A stretch of 64,000 nt of DNA from Candidatus Aalborgiella aggregata. GTDB lineage: Bacteria > Pseudomonadota > Gammaproteobacteria > Burkholderiales > Burkholderiaceae_C. The translations under genes and the position numbers were made by a program. The notes beneath the pieces were generated by a model, which was given only the letters and a program-made list of their open reading frames with translations, did no database searches and was not told the origin of the DNA. Shown here piece by piece: positions 55,716 through 63,726 of this stretch. The first letter of the stretch is position 1. Every line of letters starts with the position of its first letter. Location: contig JADIYY010000003.1 of the NCBI GenBank assembly GCA_016705065.1, forward strand, positions 434,001-498,000, given 5' to 3'.

Positions 55716-56763
55716 ATTGTTTCTTGACCCACTCACGGTAGCTGCCATTTTGTACGTGGCTGACCCAATCTGTGTTGGCTAAATACCATTCAACCGTTTT
55801 GCGAATGCCCGTTTCAAAAGTTTCAGCAGGCTTCCAGCCCAATTCTTTTTCAATTTTGCTGGCATCGATGGCATAGCGACGGTCGTGTCCTGCACGATCG
55901 GTGACATAGGTAATTTGTTCAGCATAGCTTTTTCCATCAGCACGGGGTGACATTTCGTTGAGTAAGCTACACACAGTGTGAACGATTTCCAAATTGGGTT
56001 TCTCGTTCCAGCCACCCACGTTATAGGTTTCGCCAGGTTTTCCCGCTTCCAATACTCGACGAATGGCGCTGGCATGGTCTTTGACGTACAGCCAATCCCT
56101 GATCTGCTGCCCATCACCGTAAATAGGTAAATTTTTACCTGCCAAAGCATTCACAATCATCAGAGGAATCAGCTTCTCAGGGAAATGGTATGGCCCATAG
56201 TTATTGCTGCAATTGGTTGTCAAAACGGGTAGGCCGTAGGTGTGGTGGTATGCGCGTACCAAATGATCGCTAGCCGCCTTGCTGGCTGAATACGGGCTGT
56301 TGGGTTCGTAGGTATTCTTTTCAGTGAATGCAGGGTCTTTGGGAGCGAGCGAACCATAGACCTCGTCTGTGGAAACATGCAGGAAGCGGAAATTGCTTTT
56401 CTCTTCTTGTGTTAGGCCGCTGTGATATCCACGCACTTCTTCCAGCAAATGAAAGGTTCCAACAATATTGGTTTGTATGAAATCTTCGGGCCCATGAATT
56501 GAACGATCGACATGCGATTCGGCCGCAAAATTAACAATGGCGCGTGGGCGATGTGTTGCCAAAAGCGAGGCCATCAAAACACGGTCGCCAATATCGCCTT
56601 GCACAAAAATGTGGCGGGCATCGTTATTTAATGAGCTTAAATTTTCTAGATTACCCGCGTAGGTTAATTTGTCCAAGTTGATGACGGGTTCATCGTGTTC
56701 AGCCAACCAGTCCAAGACAAAATTTGCACCAATAAATCCAGCGCCACCAGTGACCAATATCAT
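55705..56763 (-). CDS. rfbB: dTDP-glucose 4,6-dehydratase
   Basis: RfbB makes dTDP-4-keto-6-deoxyglucose. The 352-residue SDR enzyme has TGGAGFIGANF, HVSTDEVYGSL, the YSASKAASD Tyr-Lys pair and NNYGPYHFPEKLIP. The ATG at 56763 has GGAG 6 bases upstream; a TTG at 56775 has no ribosome site. It is the first gene of the rfbBDAC-GT transcript, separated from the acyl-CoA reductase gene by a gap holding repeat R10. Confidence 0.97.
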   Translation of the reverse strand: MILVTGGAGFIGANFVLDWLAEHDEPVINLDKLTYAGNLENLSSLNNDARHIFVQGDIGDRVLMASLLATHRPRAIVNFAAESHVDRSIHGPEDFIQTNIVGTFHLLEEVRGYHSGLTQEEKSNFRFLHVSTDEVYGSLAPKDPAFTEKNTYEPNSPYSASKAASDHLVRAYHHTYGLPVLTTNCSNNYGPYHFPEKLIPLMIVNALAGKNLPIYGDGQQIRDWLYVKDHASAIRRVLEAGKPGETYNVGGWNEKPNLEIVHTVCSLLNEMSPRADGKSYAEQITYVTDRAGHDRRYAIDASKIEKELGWKPAETFETGIRKTVEWYLANTDWVSHVQNGSYREWVKKQYAI

Positions 56764-56893
56764 GCCAAACTCCAAAATAATTCATGATGAGATGCGTCAT
56801 GCATCAGACTCAAATTCTCAGTGTATCGCTGAATTATCGCTGGTTTGTCGGCGTATCTCTAAATTGGACAAAGTACACCGGGTTTTATATGAA

Positions 56894-56958
56894 AAATTGA
56901 CCGCTAGACGGCGTATTTGTTGCCTATATTGCTACTAATAATATAGCAATATAGGCAA
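56894..56958 (+). repeat. Gene-end repeat, copy R10 (perfect extended hairpin)
   Basis: Contains TTGACCGCTAGACGGCGTATT and a perfect 15-bp inverted repeat: TTGCCTATATTGCTA (56920-56934) pairs with TAGCAATATAGGCAA (56944-56958), 9-base loop, followed by TTTT on the plus strand. It lies 15 bases from the end of the acyl-CoA reductase gene. Confidence 0.9.
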
Positions 56959-56973
56959 TTTTGGCATAACGAA

Positions 56974-58980
56974 TTAGAAATGTATGCCGCGCATCATCTC
57001 CGACATGGCAATGGCTTCGGGTGATAAGGTTGGTTTAGCCGACTTATCGCCTTTGGCAGCCGCACTGTCTGGGAACATGCGGAAAGTCGTGTTCATCAAA
57101 ATTTGAGCGATGCGAGGCAAGCCGGCATGCAACAATTGAACACTGGTTCCCAAACGCGTGGCCACACGAACAGGTTTGTTGATACAGGCTTGCACGATCA
57201 TGTCTGCGGCTTCTTCAGGTGCAAGCAGTGGCATGTTTTCGTAAATTTTGGTCGGCGCGGTCATGGGTGTGCGTACCAGTGGCATGTTGACAGTGGTGAA
57301 CGTGACGCCTTGGTCCGCATATTCGCTGGCAGCGCAGCCAGTCCATGCATCTAAGGCAGCCTTTGATGCCACATAGGCAGAAAAGCGTGGTGCGTTGATG
57401 AGCACGCTGATAGAACTGATGTTGACTACATGCCCTTTTTTCTTGGCCACCATCCCAGGCAACAAACCCATGGTAATGCGTAGCGAGCCAAAGTAATTCA
57501 GCTGCATGGTGCGTTCAAAGTCATGAAAGCGCTCATAGCTGGCTTCAATAGCGCGACGAATAGAGCGACCTGCGTTGTTGATGAGAAAATCAACTCCGCC
57601 ATGCTCAGCTTCTAATGTTTTTACCAATGATGCACATCCTTCTGCATCGGTGATGTCGACAGAATAGGTGAAAACCTTTGCACCTTTTCCAGCAAAGGCA
57701 AGAATTTCCTTCTTGGCTTCGACCAACTGGTCCTCGCCGCGAGCGCAAATGATGGTGGTAGCGCCAGCTTCAGCAAACTTGCATGCAGCCGATAAGCCAA
57801 TGCCTGAAGAGCCGCCTGTAACCAACACCACTTTGCCGCCAACGGTACCACGCAGAGAGCGGTCAATATGTAAAGCTGGATCCAGGTGACGTTCCCAGTA
57901 ATCCCAAATCCGCCAAGCATAGTCATGCAGATTCGGGCAAGTAATATTGGTGTTTCTGAGTGCCGCCAAGGTATCACGACAATCAAAACGAGTGGGGTAA
58001 TTGACGAATGTCAGCATGTCTTCAGGCAATGCCAAGTCTTTCATGATTGCAGAGCGTATGCGACGGACAGGTGCCAAAGCCATCAGGCCTTTTTTAACGC
58101 TTTTAGGTATGAAGCCGAGTAAAGCCGCATTGATAAACAAGTTCATTTTGGGCGCATGTGCCGCTTTGCTGAAAATGTCCAGTACGTCACCCACACGGTA
58201 TCCTTGTGGGTCAACCAAGTGGTAGCATTTACCTGATACTTTGTGATGATGGCTGATGTGATTCAGAGCATCCACGACAAAATCAACGGGAACGATGTTG
58301 ACTCGGCCACCTTCCAAGCCAATTGCAGGCATCCAAGGTGGCAAAAACTGTCGCATGCGTTGGATCAATTTGAAAAAATAATAGGGACCATCAATTTTGT
58401 CCATCTCACCTGTTTGACTATCACCCACGACCATCGCAGGGCGGTAGACACTCCATGGAATTTTGCATTCCTTGCGAACGATTTTTTCACTTTCGTGTTT
58501 GGTTCGGAAATAGGGATGGTCATAATTCTCGGCTTCTTCAAACATGTCTTCTCGGAAAACGCCTTCATAAAGACCCGCGGCAGCAATGGATGACACATGA
58601 TGCATGTGACCCGCGCCAATGGCTTTTGCGAATTCAACGGTATTGCGCGTACCGTCAATATTGACCGTAATTTGCGCCTCTTCACTGGCGCCTAAGTCAT
58701 ACACGGCTGCGAGATGGTAGAAGTGATCGATTTGTCCTTTAAGCTTCTTAACATCATCAGCATCTACACCCAGTTTTTTGGCGGTGAGATCACCAAATAC
58801 CGGCACAGCACGGGCAGCTCCCTTTGTGTCATTTAAACCCCAATAGTTTCGCAATGCATCAACTTTGGAAGCACTTTCCTTTCGGATGAGAAAGTGAACG
58901 ACAGCACCTTTGTGCTCCAATAGCTTTTTCACTAAGCGTTTACCAATAAAACCTGTCGCGCCAGTAACAAAATAGTGCAT
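56974..58980 (-). CDS. Two-domain fatty acyl-CoA reductase (alcohol-forming), FarA-like
   Basis: A 668-residue protein of two fused reductase domains. The N-terminal extended SDR has G7-x-x-G10-x-x-G13 (TGATGFIG), AAVYDLGASEEAQ, HHVSSIAAAGLYEG and the Y157-FRT-K161 pair, as in fatty acyl-CoA reductases. The C-terminal classical SDR has TGGSSGIG (388-395), NNAG (468-471) and Y536-VAS-K540. From memory, layout and many blocks match the 661-residue Marinobacter enzyme that reduces acyl-CoA to fatty alcohol for wax esters. The ATG at 58980 has GGAGG five bases upstream; a longer frame to 59016 is not needed. Activity as an alcohol-forming reductase is inferred from that similarity. No wax ester synthase is in the window. 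Confidence 0.85.
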   Translation of the reverse strand: MHYFVTGATGFIGKRLVKKLLEHKGAVVHFLIRKESASKVDALRNYWGLNDTKGAARAVPVFGDLTAKKLGVDADDVKKLKGQIDHFYHLAAVYDLGASEEAQITVNIDGTRNTVEFAKAIGAGHMHHVSSIAAAGLYEGVFREDMFEEAENYDHPYFRTKHESEKIVRKECKIPWSVYRPAMVVGDSQTGEMDKIDGPYYFFKLIQRMRQFLPPWMPAIGLEGGRVNIVPVDFVVDALNHISHHHKVSGKCYHLVDPQGYRVGDVLDIFSKAAHAPKMNLFINAALLGFIPKSVKKGLMALAPVRRIRSAIMKDLALPEDMLTFVNYPTRFDCRDTLAALRNTNITCPNLHDYAWRIWDYWERHLDPALHIDRSLRGTVGGKVVLVTGGSSGIGLSAACKFAEAGATTIICARGEDQLVEAKKEILAFAGKGAKVFTYSVDITDAEGCASLVKTLEAEHGGVDFLINNAGRSIRRAIEASYERFHDFERTMQLNYFGSLRITMGLLPGMVAKKKGHVVNISSISVLINAPRFSAYVASKAALDAWTGCAASEYADQGVTFTTVNMPLVRTPMTAPTKIYENMPLLAPEEAADMIVQACINKPVRVATRLGTSVQLLHAGLPRIAQILMNTTFRMFPDSAAAKGDKSAKPTLSPEAIAMSEMMRGIHF

Positions 58981-59184
58981 GATTAACCTCCAAATTGAAT
59001 TTAGCATTGTGCCCAAAATTCAATAAAAGTAGTTAAGCACAAACCCTCATAAACAATTCGCTTAGTCAGGCTACTCTAGGGGTCTAGAATGCCATCTCTA
59101 AAAATTTGCCATCAGCAAGGGTAGAGTAGCGTGTCGTTAGAGTTAATACATGGCGTTCGTATATCAACATTAAAAGGAAGTCTC

Positions 59185-59763
59185 ATGGTCACGAAACTTA
59201 AAAAACCAAGTACAAATCAATCTTCAAAAGCAGCTTTTGAATCTAGCAGTGCAGCAGGCGCGCATTTGGCACAAAATATCAAAGACTCAGCGCAGCAAAT
59301 TTGGCTTGCAGGGCTGGGCGCATTTTCTAAAGCACAAGCAGAGGGTGGCAAAGTATTCGAGGCCTTGGTTAAAGATGGTATGGGCTTGCAACGTAAAACA
59401 CAAGCTGCCGCAGAAGAAAGAATTGCAGAAGCTACTGGTCGCATGACAGATATGGCAAGTGGTATCACTGCCAAAGCGGCCGGCGTTGCTACAGATTTAA
59501 CAGCAAAAGCTACGGGTCAATGGGATAAGCTGGAAACCATTTTTGAAGACCGTGTTGCCAAAGCATTACACAAATTAGGGGTGCCAACAGCTAAAGAAGT
59601 CCAAGCTTTGATGAAGCGCGTAGATGAATTGAGCAGACAAAGCGGTAAATCCACTACCAAAGTCGTTTCAAAAAAAGCAGTTGTTGCAAAGAAAGCAGTT
59701 ACAAAAACGGCAAATAATGTGGTTAAAGCTGCCAAAAAACGAGTGACTGCTAAGAAAAGCTGA
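59185..59763 (+). CDS. Polyhydroxyalkanoate granule-associated protein (phasin, PhaF/PhaI type)
   Basis: A 192-residue phasin of the PF05597 type that coats PHA granules. The N-terminal half has the family block IKDSAQQIWLAGLGAFSKAQ (exactly the characteristic start), GGKVFEALVKDG and an amphipathic helix rich in Ala. The C-terminal 45 residues are a Lys/Ala-rich, histone-like tail (VVAKKAVTK, KKRVTAKK), as in PhaF, which can bind DNA and the nucleoid. AAAGGAAG precedes the ATG at 59185; an ATG-less upstream frame to 59131 starts at a poor codon. It diverges from the acyl-CoA reductase and ends in a strong terminator. Confidence 0.9.
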   Translation: MVTKLKKPSTNQSSKAAFESSSAAGAHLAQNIKDSAQQIWLAGLGAFSKAQAEGGKVFEALVKDGMGLQRKTQAAAEERIAEATGRMTDMASGITAKAAGVATDLTAKATGQWDKLETIFEDRVAKALHKLGVPTAKEVQALMKRVDELSRQSGKSTTKVVSKKAVVAKKAVTKTANNVVKAAKKRVTAKKS

Positions 59764-59785
59764 GAATAAAAGAGCGCTATTTGTG

Positions 59786-59811
59786 AAAAAGCCGCACTTA
59801 GCGGCTTTTTT
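59786..59811 (+). terminator. Rho-independent terminator after the phasin gene
   Basis: GCCGC-ACTTA-GCGGC stem-loop, flanked by an A run on the left and a run of six T on the right (stem extends to 10 bp by A-T pairs). It separates the phasin from the ribosomal operon. Confidence 0.92.
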
Positions 59812-59841
59812 GAAACAAAGCGCATAAAAGTTACATCAAAC

Positions 59842-59870
59842 TTGATTAAGGCCAAAAAATGTGGCATAAT
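59842..59870 (+). promoter_or_regulatory. Predicted sigma70 promoter of the spc ribosomal operon
   Basis: TTGATT (59842-59847) and CATAAT (59865-59870), 17 bases apart. Transcription would start near 59877, leaving a leader of about 184 bases before rplN. Prediction from consensus. Confidence 0.7.
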
Positions 59871-60060
59871 CTAAGGCTCTGCTTACACAAGGTCTTGTAT
59901 TTATAGTGAATATAGAGTCAAGACAGTGCGACGGAGTATCTGCCTAACGGAAATGCTGCAAGTGGTTTGTGGCAATGACGACAGGCCCAAGACTGATTGA
60001 ATGCTGGGTAAAACTAAAGAGGTTTGACCAAACATTCGGTGCAAGTTGGGAATAATTTAA

Positions 60061-60429
60061 ATGATTCAAACAGAAACACGATTAGATGTTGCCGATAACA
60101 CTGGCGCGAAGTCCGTACTGTGCATTAAAGTGCTCGGTGGTTCAAAGCGTCGCTACGCTAGCGTAGGCGATGTTATTAAGGTAAGTATTAAAGAAGCCGC
60201 ACCGCGTGGCCGCGTCAAAAAAGGCGAGGTTTACAGCGCAGTTGTTGTGCGTACCGCCAAAGGAATACGTCGCGCTGACGGTTCTTTGGTCAAGTTTGAC
60301 GGCAATGCGGCAGTTTTGCTCAACGCCAAGTTGGAGCCTATCGGCACACGTATTTTTGGACCAGTGACGCGTGAATTGCGCACAGAAAAGTTCATGAAAA
60401 TTGTGTCTTTAGCTCCTGAAGTTTTGTAA
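60061..60429 (+). CDS. rplN: 50S ribosomal protein L14
   Basis: A 122-residue L14 with MIQTETRLDVADNTGAK (start), CIKVLGGSKRRYA and ARIFGPVTRELR-like GTRIFGPVTRELR. It is the first gene of the spc operon here. The ribosome site before the ATG is weak. Confidence 0.98.
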   Translation: MIQTETRLDVADNTGAKSVLCIKVLGGSKRRYASVGDVIKVSIKEAAPRGRVKKGEVYSAVVVRTAKGIRRADGSLVKFDGNAAVLLNAKLEPIGTRIFGPVTRELRTEKFMKIVSLAPEVL

Positions 60430-60438
60430 GGAAGCATC

Positions 60439-60759
60439 ATGAACAAAATTCGCAAAGGCGACGAGGTTGTGGTGATTGCTGGACGTGATAAGGGCAAACG
60501 GGGCAAAGTATCTGTTCGTCACAGCGAAACGCATGTCATTGTCGACGGAATCAACACTGTTAAAAAGCATGCTAAGCCGAATCCGATGAAGGGTGAGACT
60601 GGCGGAATTATTGAAAAAACCATGCCTATACACCAGTCTAATATCGCAATTTTTAATGCGGTTAGTGGCAAAGCTGACCGTGTTGGTGTGAAGGTGACTG
60701 CTGATGGAAAGCGCGTACGCGTTTTCAAATCCAGTGGCGAAGAAATTAAGGCGGCATAA
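60439..60759 (+). CDS. rplX: 50S ribosomal protein L24
   Basis: A 106-residue L24 with MNKIRKGDEVVVIAGRDKGKRG (KOW motif, about 6-25) and GINTVKKHAKPNP. It follows rplN by 9 bases. Confidence 0.97.
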   Translation: MNKIRKGDEVVVIAGRDKGKRGKVSVRHSETHVIVDGINTVKKHAKPNPMKGETGGIIEKTMPIHQSNIAIFNAVSGKADRVGVKVTADGKRVRVFKSSGEEIKAA

Positions 60760-60760
60760 G

Positions 60761-61300
60761 ATGGCACGTTTACTACAACAATACCGCGAAAAAGTAGCGC
60801 CAAGTTTGATGGAAAAGTTTGGCTATACATCGCCAATGCAAGTCCCGCGTTTAACAAAAATTACACTCAATATGGGTGTGAGCGAGGCGGTTTCTGACAA
60901 AAAGGTCATGGACAACGCTGTTGCGGACTTAACAAAGATTGCAGGTCAAAAACCTGTTGTAACGTTGGCTAAAAAGCCTATCGCTGGTTTCAAGATTCGT
61001 GAAGGTCAGGCGATTGGTTGCATGGTTACTTTGCGCGGCGAACACATGTGGGAATTCTTAGATCGTTTCATTACCGTGGCTTTGCCGCGCGTTAGAGACT
61101 TTCGCGGTATTTCTGGACGCTCTTTTGATGGACGCGGTAACTACAACATTGGCGTTAAAGAGCAAATTATTTTCCCTGAAATTGAGTATGACAAAGTTGA
61201 TGCTTTGCGCGGTCTCAATATCAGCATTACCACAACGGCTAAAACTGATGATGAGTGCAAGGCGCTTTTATCGGCATTCCGTTTCCCGTTCAAGAATTGA
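60761..61300 (+). CDS. rplE: 50S ribosomal protein L5
   Basis: A 179-residue L5 that binds 5S rRNA. It starts MARLLQQYREKVAP at 60761 (one base after the rplX stop codon) and contains GVSEAVSDKKV, KPIAGFKIREG and FRGISGRSFDGRGNYN. The longer frame to 60704 overlaps rplX and is not used. Confidence 0.97.
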   Translation: MARLLQQYREKVAPSLMEKFGYTSPMQVPRLTKITLNMGVSEAVSDKKVMDNAVADLTKIAGQKPVVTLAKKPIAGFKIREGQAIGCMVTLRGEHMWEFLDRFITVALPRVRDFRGISGRSFDGRGNYNIGVKEQIIFPEIEYDKVDALRGLNISITTTAKTDDECKALLSAFRFPFKN

Positions 61301-61308
61301 GGTGACAC

Positions 61309-61614
61309 GTGGCTAAACAAGCATTAATTCAACGAGAACTCAAGCGCGACAAATTGGTCGCAAAGTACGCAAAAGTGCATGCCGCAAACAAGGCGATTGC
61401 CAGCGATATGAATGCAACTGAAGAGCAGCGTGCTGCTGCTCGTTTGGTGTTGCAAAAAATTCCGCGTAACGCTAACCCTACACGTCAGCGTAACCGTTGT
61501 TCCATCACCGGTCGTCCTCGTGGTACGTTCCGTCAATTCGGTTTGGCACGTGCCAAGATCCGTGAGATGGCTTTCGCTGGGAATATTCCTGGCATCACCA
61601 AAGCCAGCTGGTAA
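61309..61614 (+). CDS. rpsN: 30S ribosomal protein S14
   Basis: A 101-residue S14 of the zinc-free (C-) type, with RNRCSITGRPRGTFRQFGLAR (part RCSITGRPRG) and no CxxC zinc pairs. It starts at a GTG behind a GAGGTGAC site. Confidence 0.97.
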   Translation: MAKQALIQRELKRDKLVAKYAKVHAANKAIASDMNATEEQRAAARLVLQKIPRNANPTRQRNRCSITGRPRGTFRQFGLARAKIREMAFAGNIPGITKASW

Positions 61615-61629
61615 GTCAGGAGATTAAAC

Positions 61630-62025
61630 ATGAGTATGAGTGATCCAATCGCCGACTTGCTAACTCGCATACGTAATGCGCAGATGGTGTCGAAGCCAAC
61701 AGTAACAGTTCCATCTTCTAAGGTGAAGGCTGCGATTGTTCAGGTGTTAAAAGATGAAGGCTATATCGACAGCTTCCAGGTTAAAACTGAAGGCGGTAAA
61801 GCTGAGTTACAAATCACATTGAAGTATTACGCAGGTCGCCCTGTTATCGAGCGTATCGAGCGCGTGAGCCGTCCTGGCTTGCGTGTGTACAAAGGTCGTG
61901 ATGATATTCCACAGGTTCAAAATGGTTTGGGTGTGGCAATTGTGACTACACCTCAAGGTGTAATGACAGATCGCAAAGCGCGTACTACCGGAGTCGGTGG
62001 TGAAGTGTTGTGCTACGTCGCGTAA
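61630..62025 (+). CDS. rpsH: 30S ribosomal protein S8
   Basis: A 131-residue S8, starting MSMSDPIADLLTRIRNAQ, with the 16S-binding C-terminal RKARTTGVGGEVLCYV. In E. coli S8 represses the operon by binding an mRNA site near rplE; an equivalent site was not located here. Confidence 0.97.
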   Translation: MSMSDPIADLLTRIRNAQMVSKPTVTVPSSKVKAAIVQVLKDEGYIDSFQVKTEGGKAELQITLKYYAGRPVIERIERVSRPGLRVYKGRDDIPQVQNGLGVAIVTTPQGVMTDRKARTTGVGGEVLCYVA

Positions 62026-62058
62026 TTAATATTTGCACGGCACACAGGAGAAAAATAA

Positions 62059-62592
62059 ATGTCACGTATAGCAAAAATGCCAGTGTCAATTCCTTCGGGC
62101 GTTGAGGTGGTGATTAAAGACGGTCAAGTGAGTGTTAAAGGATCTGGCGGTGTTTTGTCGCTGGCCAACAATGCTTTGGTTAATATTGTGAGCAATGCAG
62201 GTGTTCTGACATTTGCCCCACAAAACGATTCTCGTGAAGCGAATGCCATGTCTGGCACGATGCGTCAGTTGGTTAACAACATGATCATTGGTGTCACCAA
62301 AGGATTCGAGAAAAAGTTGACTTTGATTGGGGTTGGCTACAAAGCCACATCTTCCGCTAATGCTTTAAATTTAGCGGTGGGTTACTCGCATCCTGTTAAT
62401 AAAGAAATGCCAGCAGGCATCAAAGTTGAGACACCAACGCCTACTGAAATCATCATTAAAGGCGCTGATCGTCAACGTGTGGGTCAAATTGCTGCTGAGA
62501 TTCGTGCTGTTCGTCCGCCAGAGCCATATAAGGGCAAAGGAATTCGTTATTCGGACGAAACAATTTCAATCAAAGAGACTAAGAAGAAATAA
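62059..62592 (+). CDS. rplF: 50S ribosomal protein L6
   Basis: A 177-residue L6 with MSRIAKMPVSIPSGVEV, the duplicated beta domains and the C-terminal GADRQRVGQIAAEIRAVRPPEPYKGKGI (part VRPPEPYKGKGIRY). A good AGGAGAAA site precedes it. Confidence 0.97.
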   Translation: MSRIAKMPVSIPSGVEVVIKDGQVSVKGSGGVLSLANNALVNIVSNAGVLTFAPQNDSREANAMSGTMRQLVNNMIIGVTKGFEKKLTLIGVGYKATSSANALNLAVGYSHPVNKEMPAGIKVETPTPTEIIIKGADRQRVGQIAAEIRAVRPPEPYKGKGIRYSDETISIKETKKK

Positions 62593-62603
62593 GGATCTGC
62601 AAC

Positions 62604-62969
62604 ATGTTGACCAAAAAAGAACAACGTTTACGCCGGTCACGTCAGACTCGCATTCGCATTGCTACACAAGGCGTTGCCCGTCTCACCGTAAACCGTACAA
62701 ACTCTCATATTTATGCATCCGTCATATCTGGTTGCGGTACCAAAGTACTTGCAACAGCTTCAACAGCTCAAGAAACTGTTCGTGCCTTGTTGGGTGCGGC
62801 AGGTAAGGCTGGTGATGTTGATGCGGCTAAAGTTGTTGGCAAAGTAATCGCCGAAAAGGCGAAAGCTGCCGGAGTTGAAAAAGTGGCTTTTGACAGAGCT
62901 GGTTATGCCTATCATGGACGCGTAAAAGCTTTGGCTGATGCGGCACGTGAAGCTGGTATGCAGTTTTAA
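62604..62969 (+). CDS. rplR: 50S ribosomal protein L18
   Basis: A 121-residue L18 that binds 5S rRNA, with RLRRSRQTRIRI, RLTVNRTNSHIYA and the end FDRAGYAYHGRVKALADAAREAGMQF (part YHGRVKALADAAREAG). Confidence 0.97.
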   Translation: MLTKKEQRLRRSRQTRIRIATQGVARLTVNRTNSHIYASVISGCGTKVLATASTAQETVRALLGAAGKAGDVDAAKVVGKVIAEKAKAAGVEKVAFDRAGYAYHGRVKALADAAREAGMQF

Positions 62970-62996
62970 GCTTAATAGGCGAAATAGGAAAATCAC

Positions 62997-63521
62997 ATGG
63001 CAAAAGTACAAGCAAAAATGCAAGGTAAAGCAGACGGTCCAGAAGACGGCATGCGCGAAAAGATGATTGCCATCAATCGCGTAACAAAAGTTGTCAAAGG
63101 TGGTCGTATTCTCGGTTTTGCGGCGCTCACCGTTGTGGGTGATGGCGATGGTCGCGTTGGTATGGGCAAGGGCAAGTCTAAAGAAGTGCCAACAGCCGTA
63201 CAAAAGGCGATGGAAGAATCTCGCCGGCAATTGGTCAAAGTGTCATTGAAAAATGGCTCGATTCACCACAAAGTAATGGGTCATCATGGTGCTGCCAGTG
63301 TTATGTTGGCACCTGCACCAAAAGGTACGGGCATTATTGCTGGCGGCCCAATGCGCGCTGTTTTTGAAGTTGTGGGTGTGACAGATATTGTGGCGAAGAG
63401 CCACGGATCTAGCAACCCATACAACATGGTACGCGCTACTTTGGATGCCTTGCAAAAAGTGACCACACCGGCGAATGTTGCTGCTAAACGTGGCAAAAGC
63501 GTCGAAGATTTATTTGCTTAA
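62997..63521 (+). CDS. rpsE: 30S ribosomal protein S5
   Basis: A 174-residue S5 with VTKVVKGGRILGFAALTVVGDG (part KGGRILGFAALTVVGD), GKGKSKEVPTAVQKAMEE and the end ATLDALQ. It helps hold decoding accuracy at the ribosome's small subunit. Confidence 0.97.
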   Translation: MAKVQAKMQGKADGPEDGMREKMIAINRVTKVVKGGRILGFAALTVVGDGDGRVGMGKGKSKEVPTAVQKAMEESRRQLVKVSLKNGSIHHKVMGHHGAASVMLAPAPKGTGIIAGGPMRAVFEVVGVTDIVAKSHGSSNPYNMVRATLDALQKVTTPANVAAKRGKSVEDLFA

Positions 63522-63533
63522 TTGGATTACAAA

Positions 63534-63716
63534 ATGACGACACAAAAAACTGTCAAATTGCAATTGGTGCGTAGCCCAATTGGCTGTAAAGAGTCTCATC
63601 GTGCGACAGTGCGTGGATTAGGTTTGCGCAAACTAAATAGCACCAGTGAATTGGTTGATACACCTGCAGTGCGTGGAATGATCAACAAGATTGACTACAT
63701 GGTCAAAGTACTTTAA
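63534..63716 (+). CDS. rpmD: 50S ribosomal protein L30
   Basis: A 60-residue L30. The ATG at 63534 is taken because it gives the family start MTTQKTVKLQLVRSPIG; the frame extends upstream only to a TTG at 63522. Ends in MINKIDYMVKVL. Confidence 0.95.
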   Translation: MTTQKTVKLQLVRSPIGCKESHRATVRGLGLRKLNSTSELVDTPAVRGMINKIDYMVKVL

Positions 63717-63726
63717 GAGGCATACG

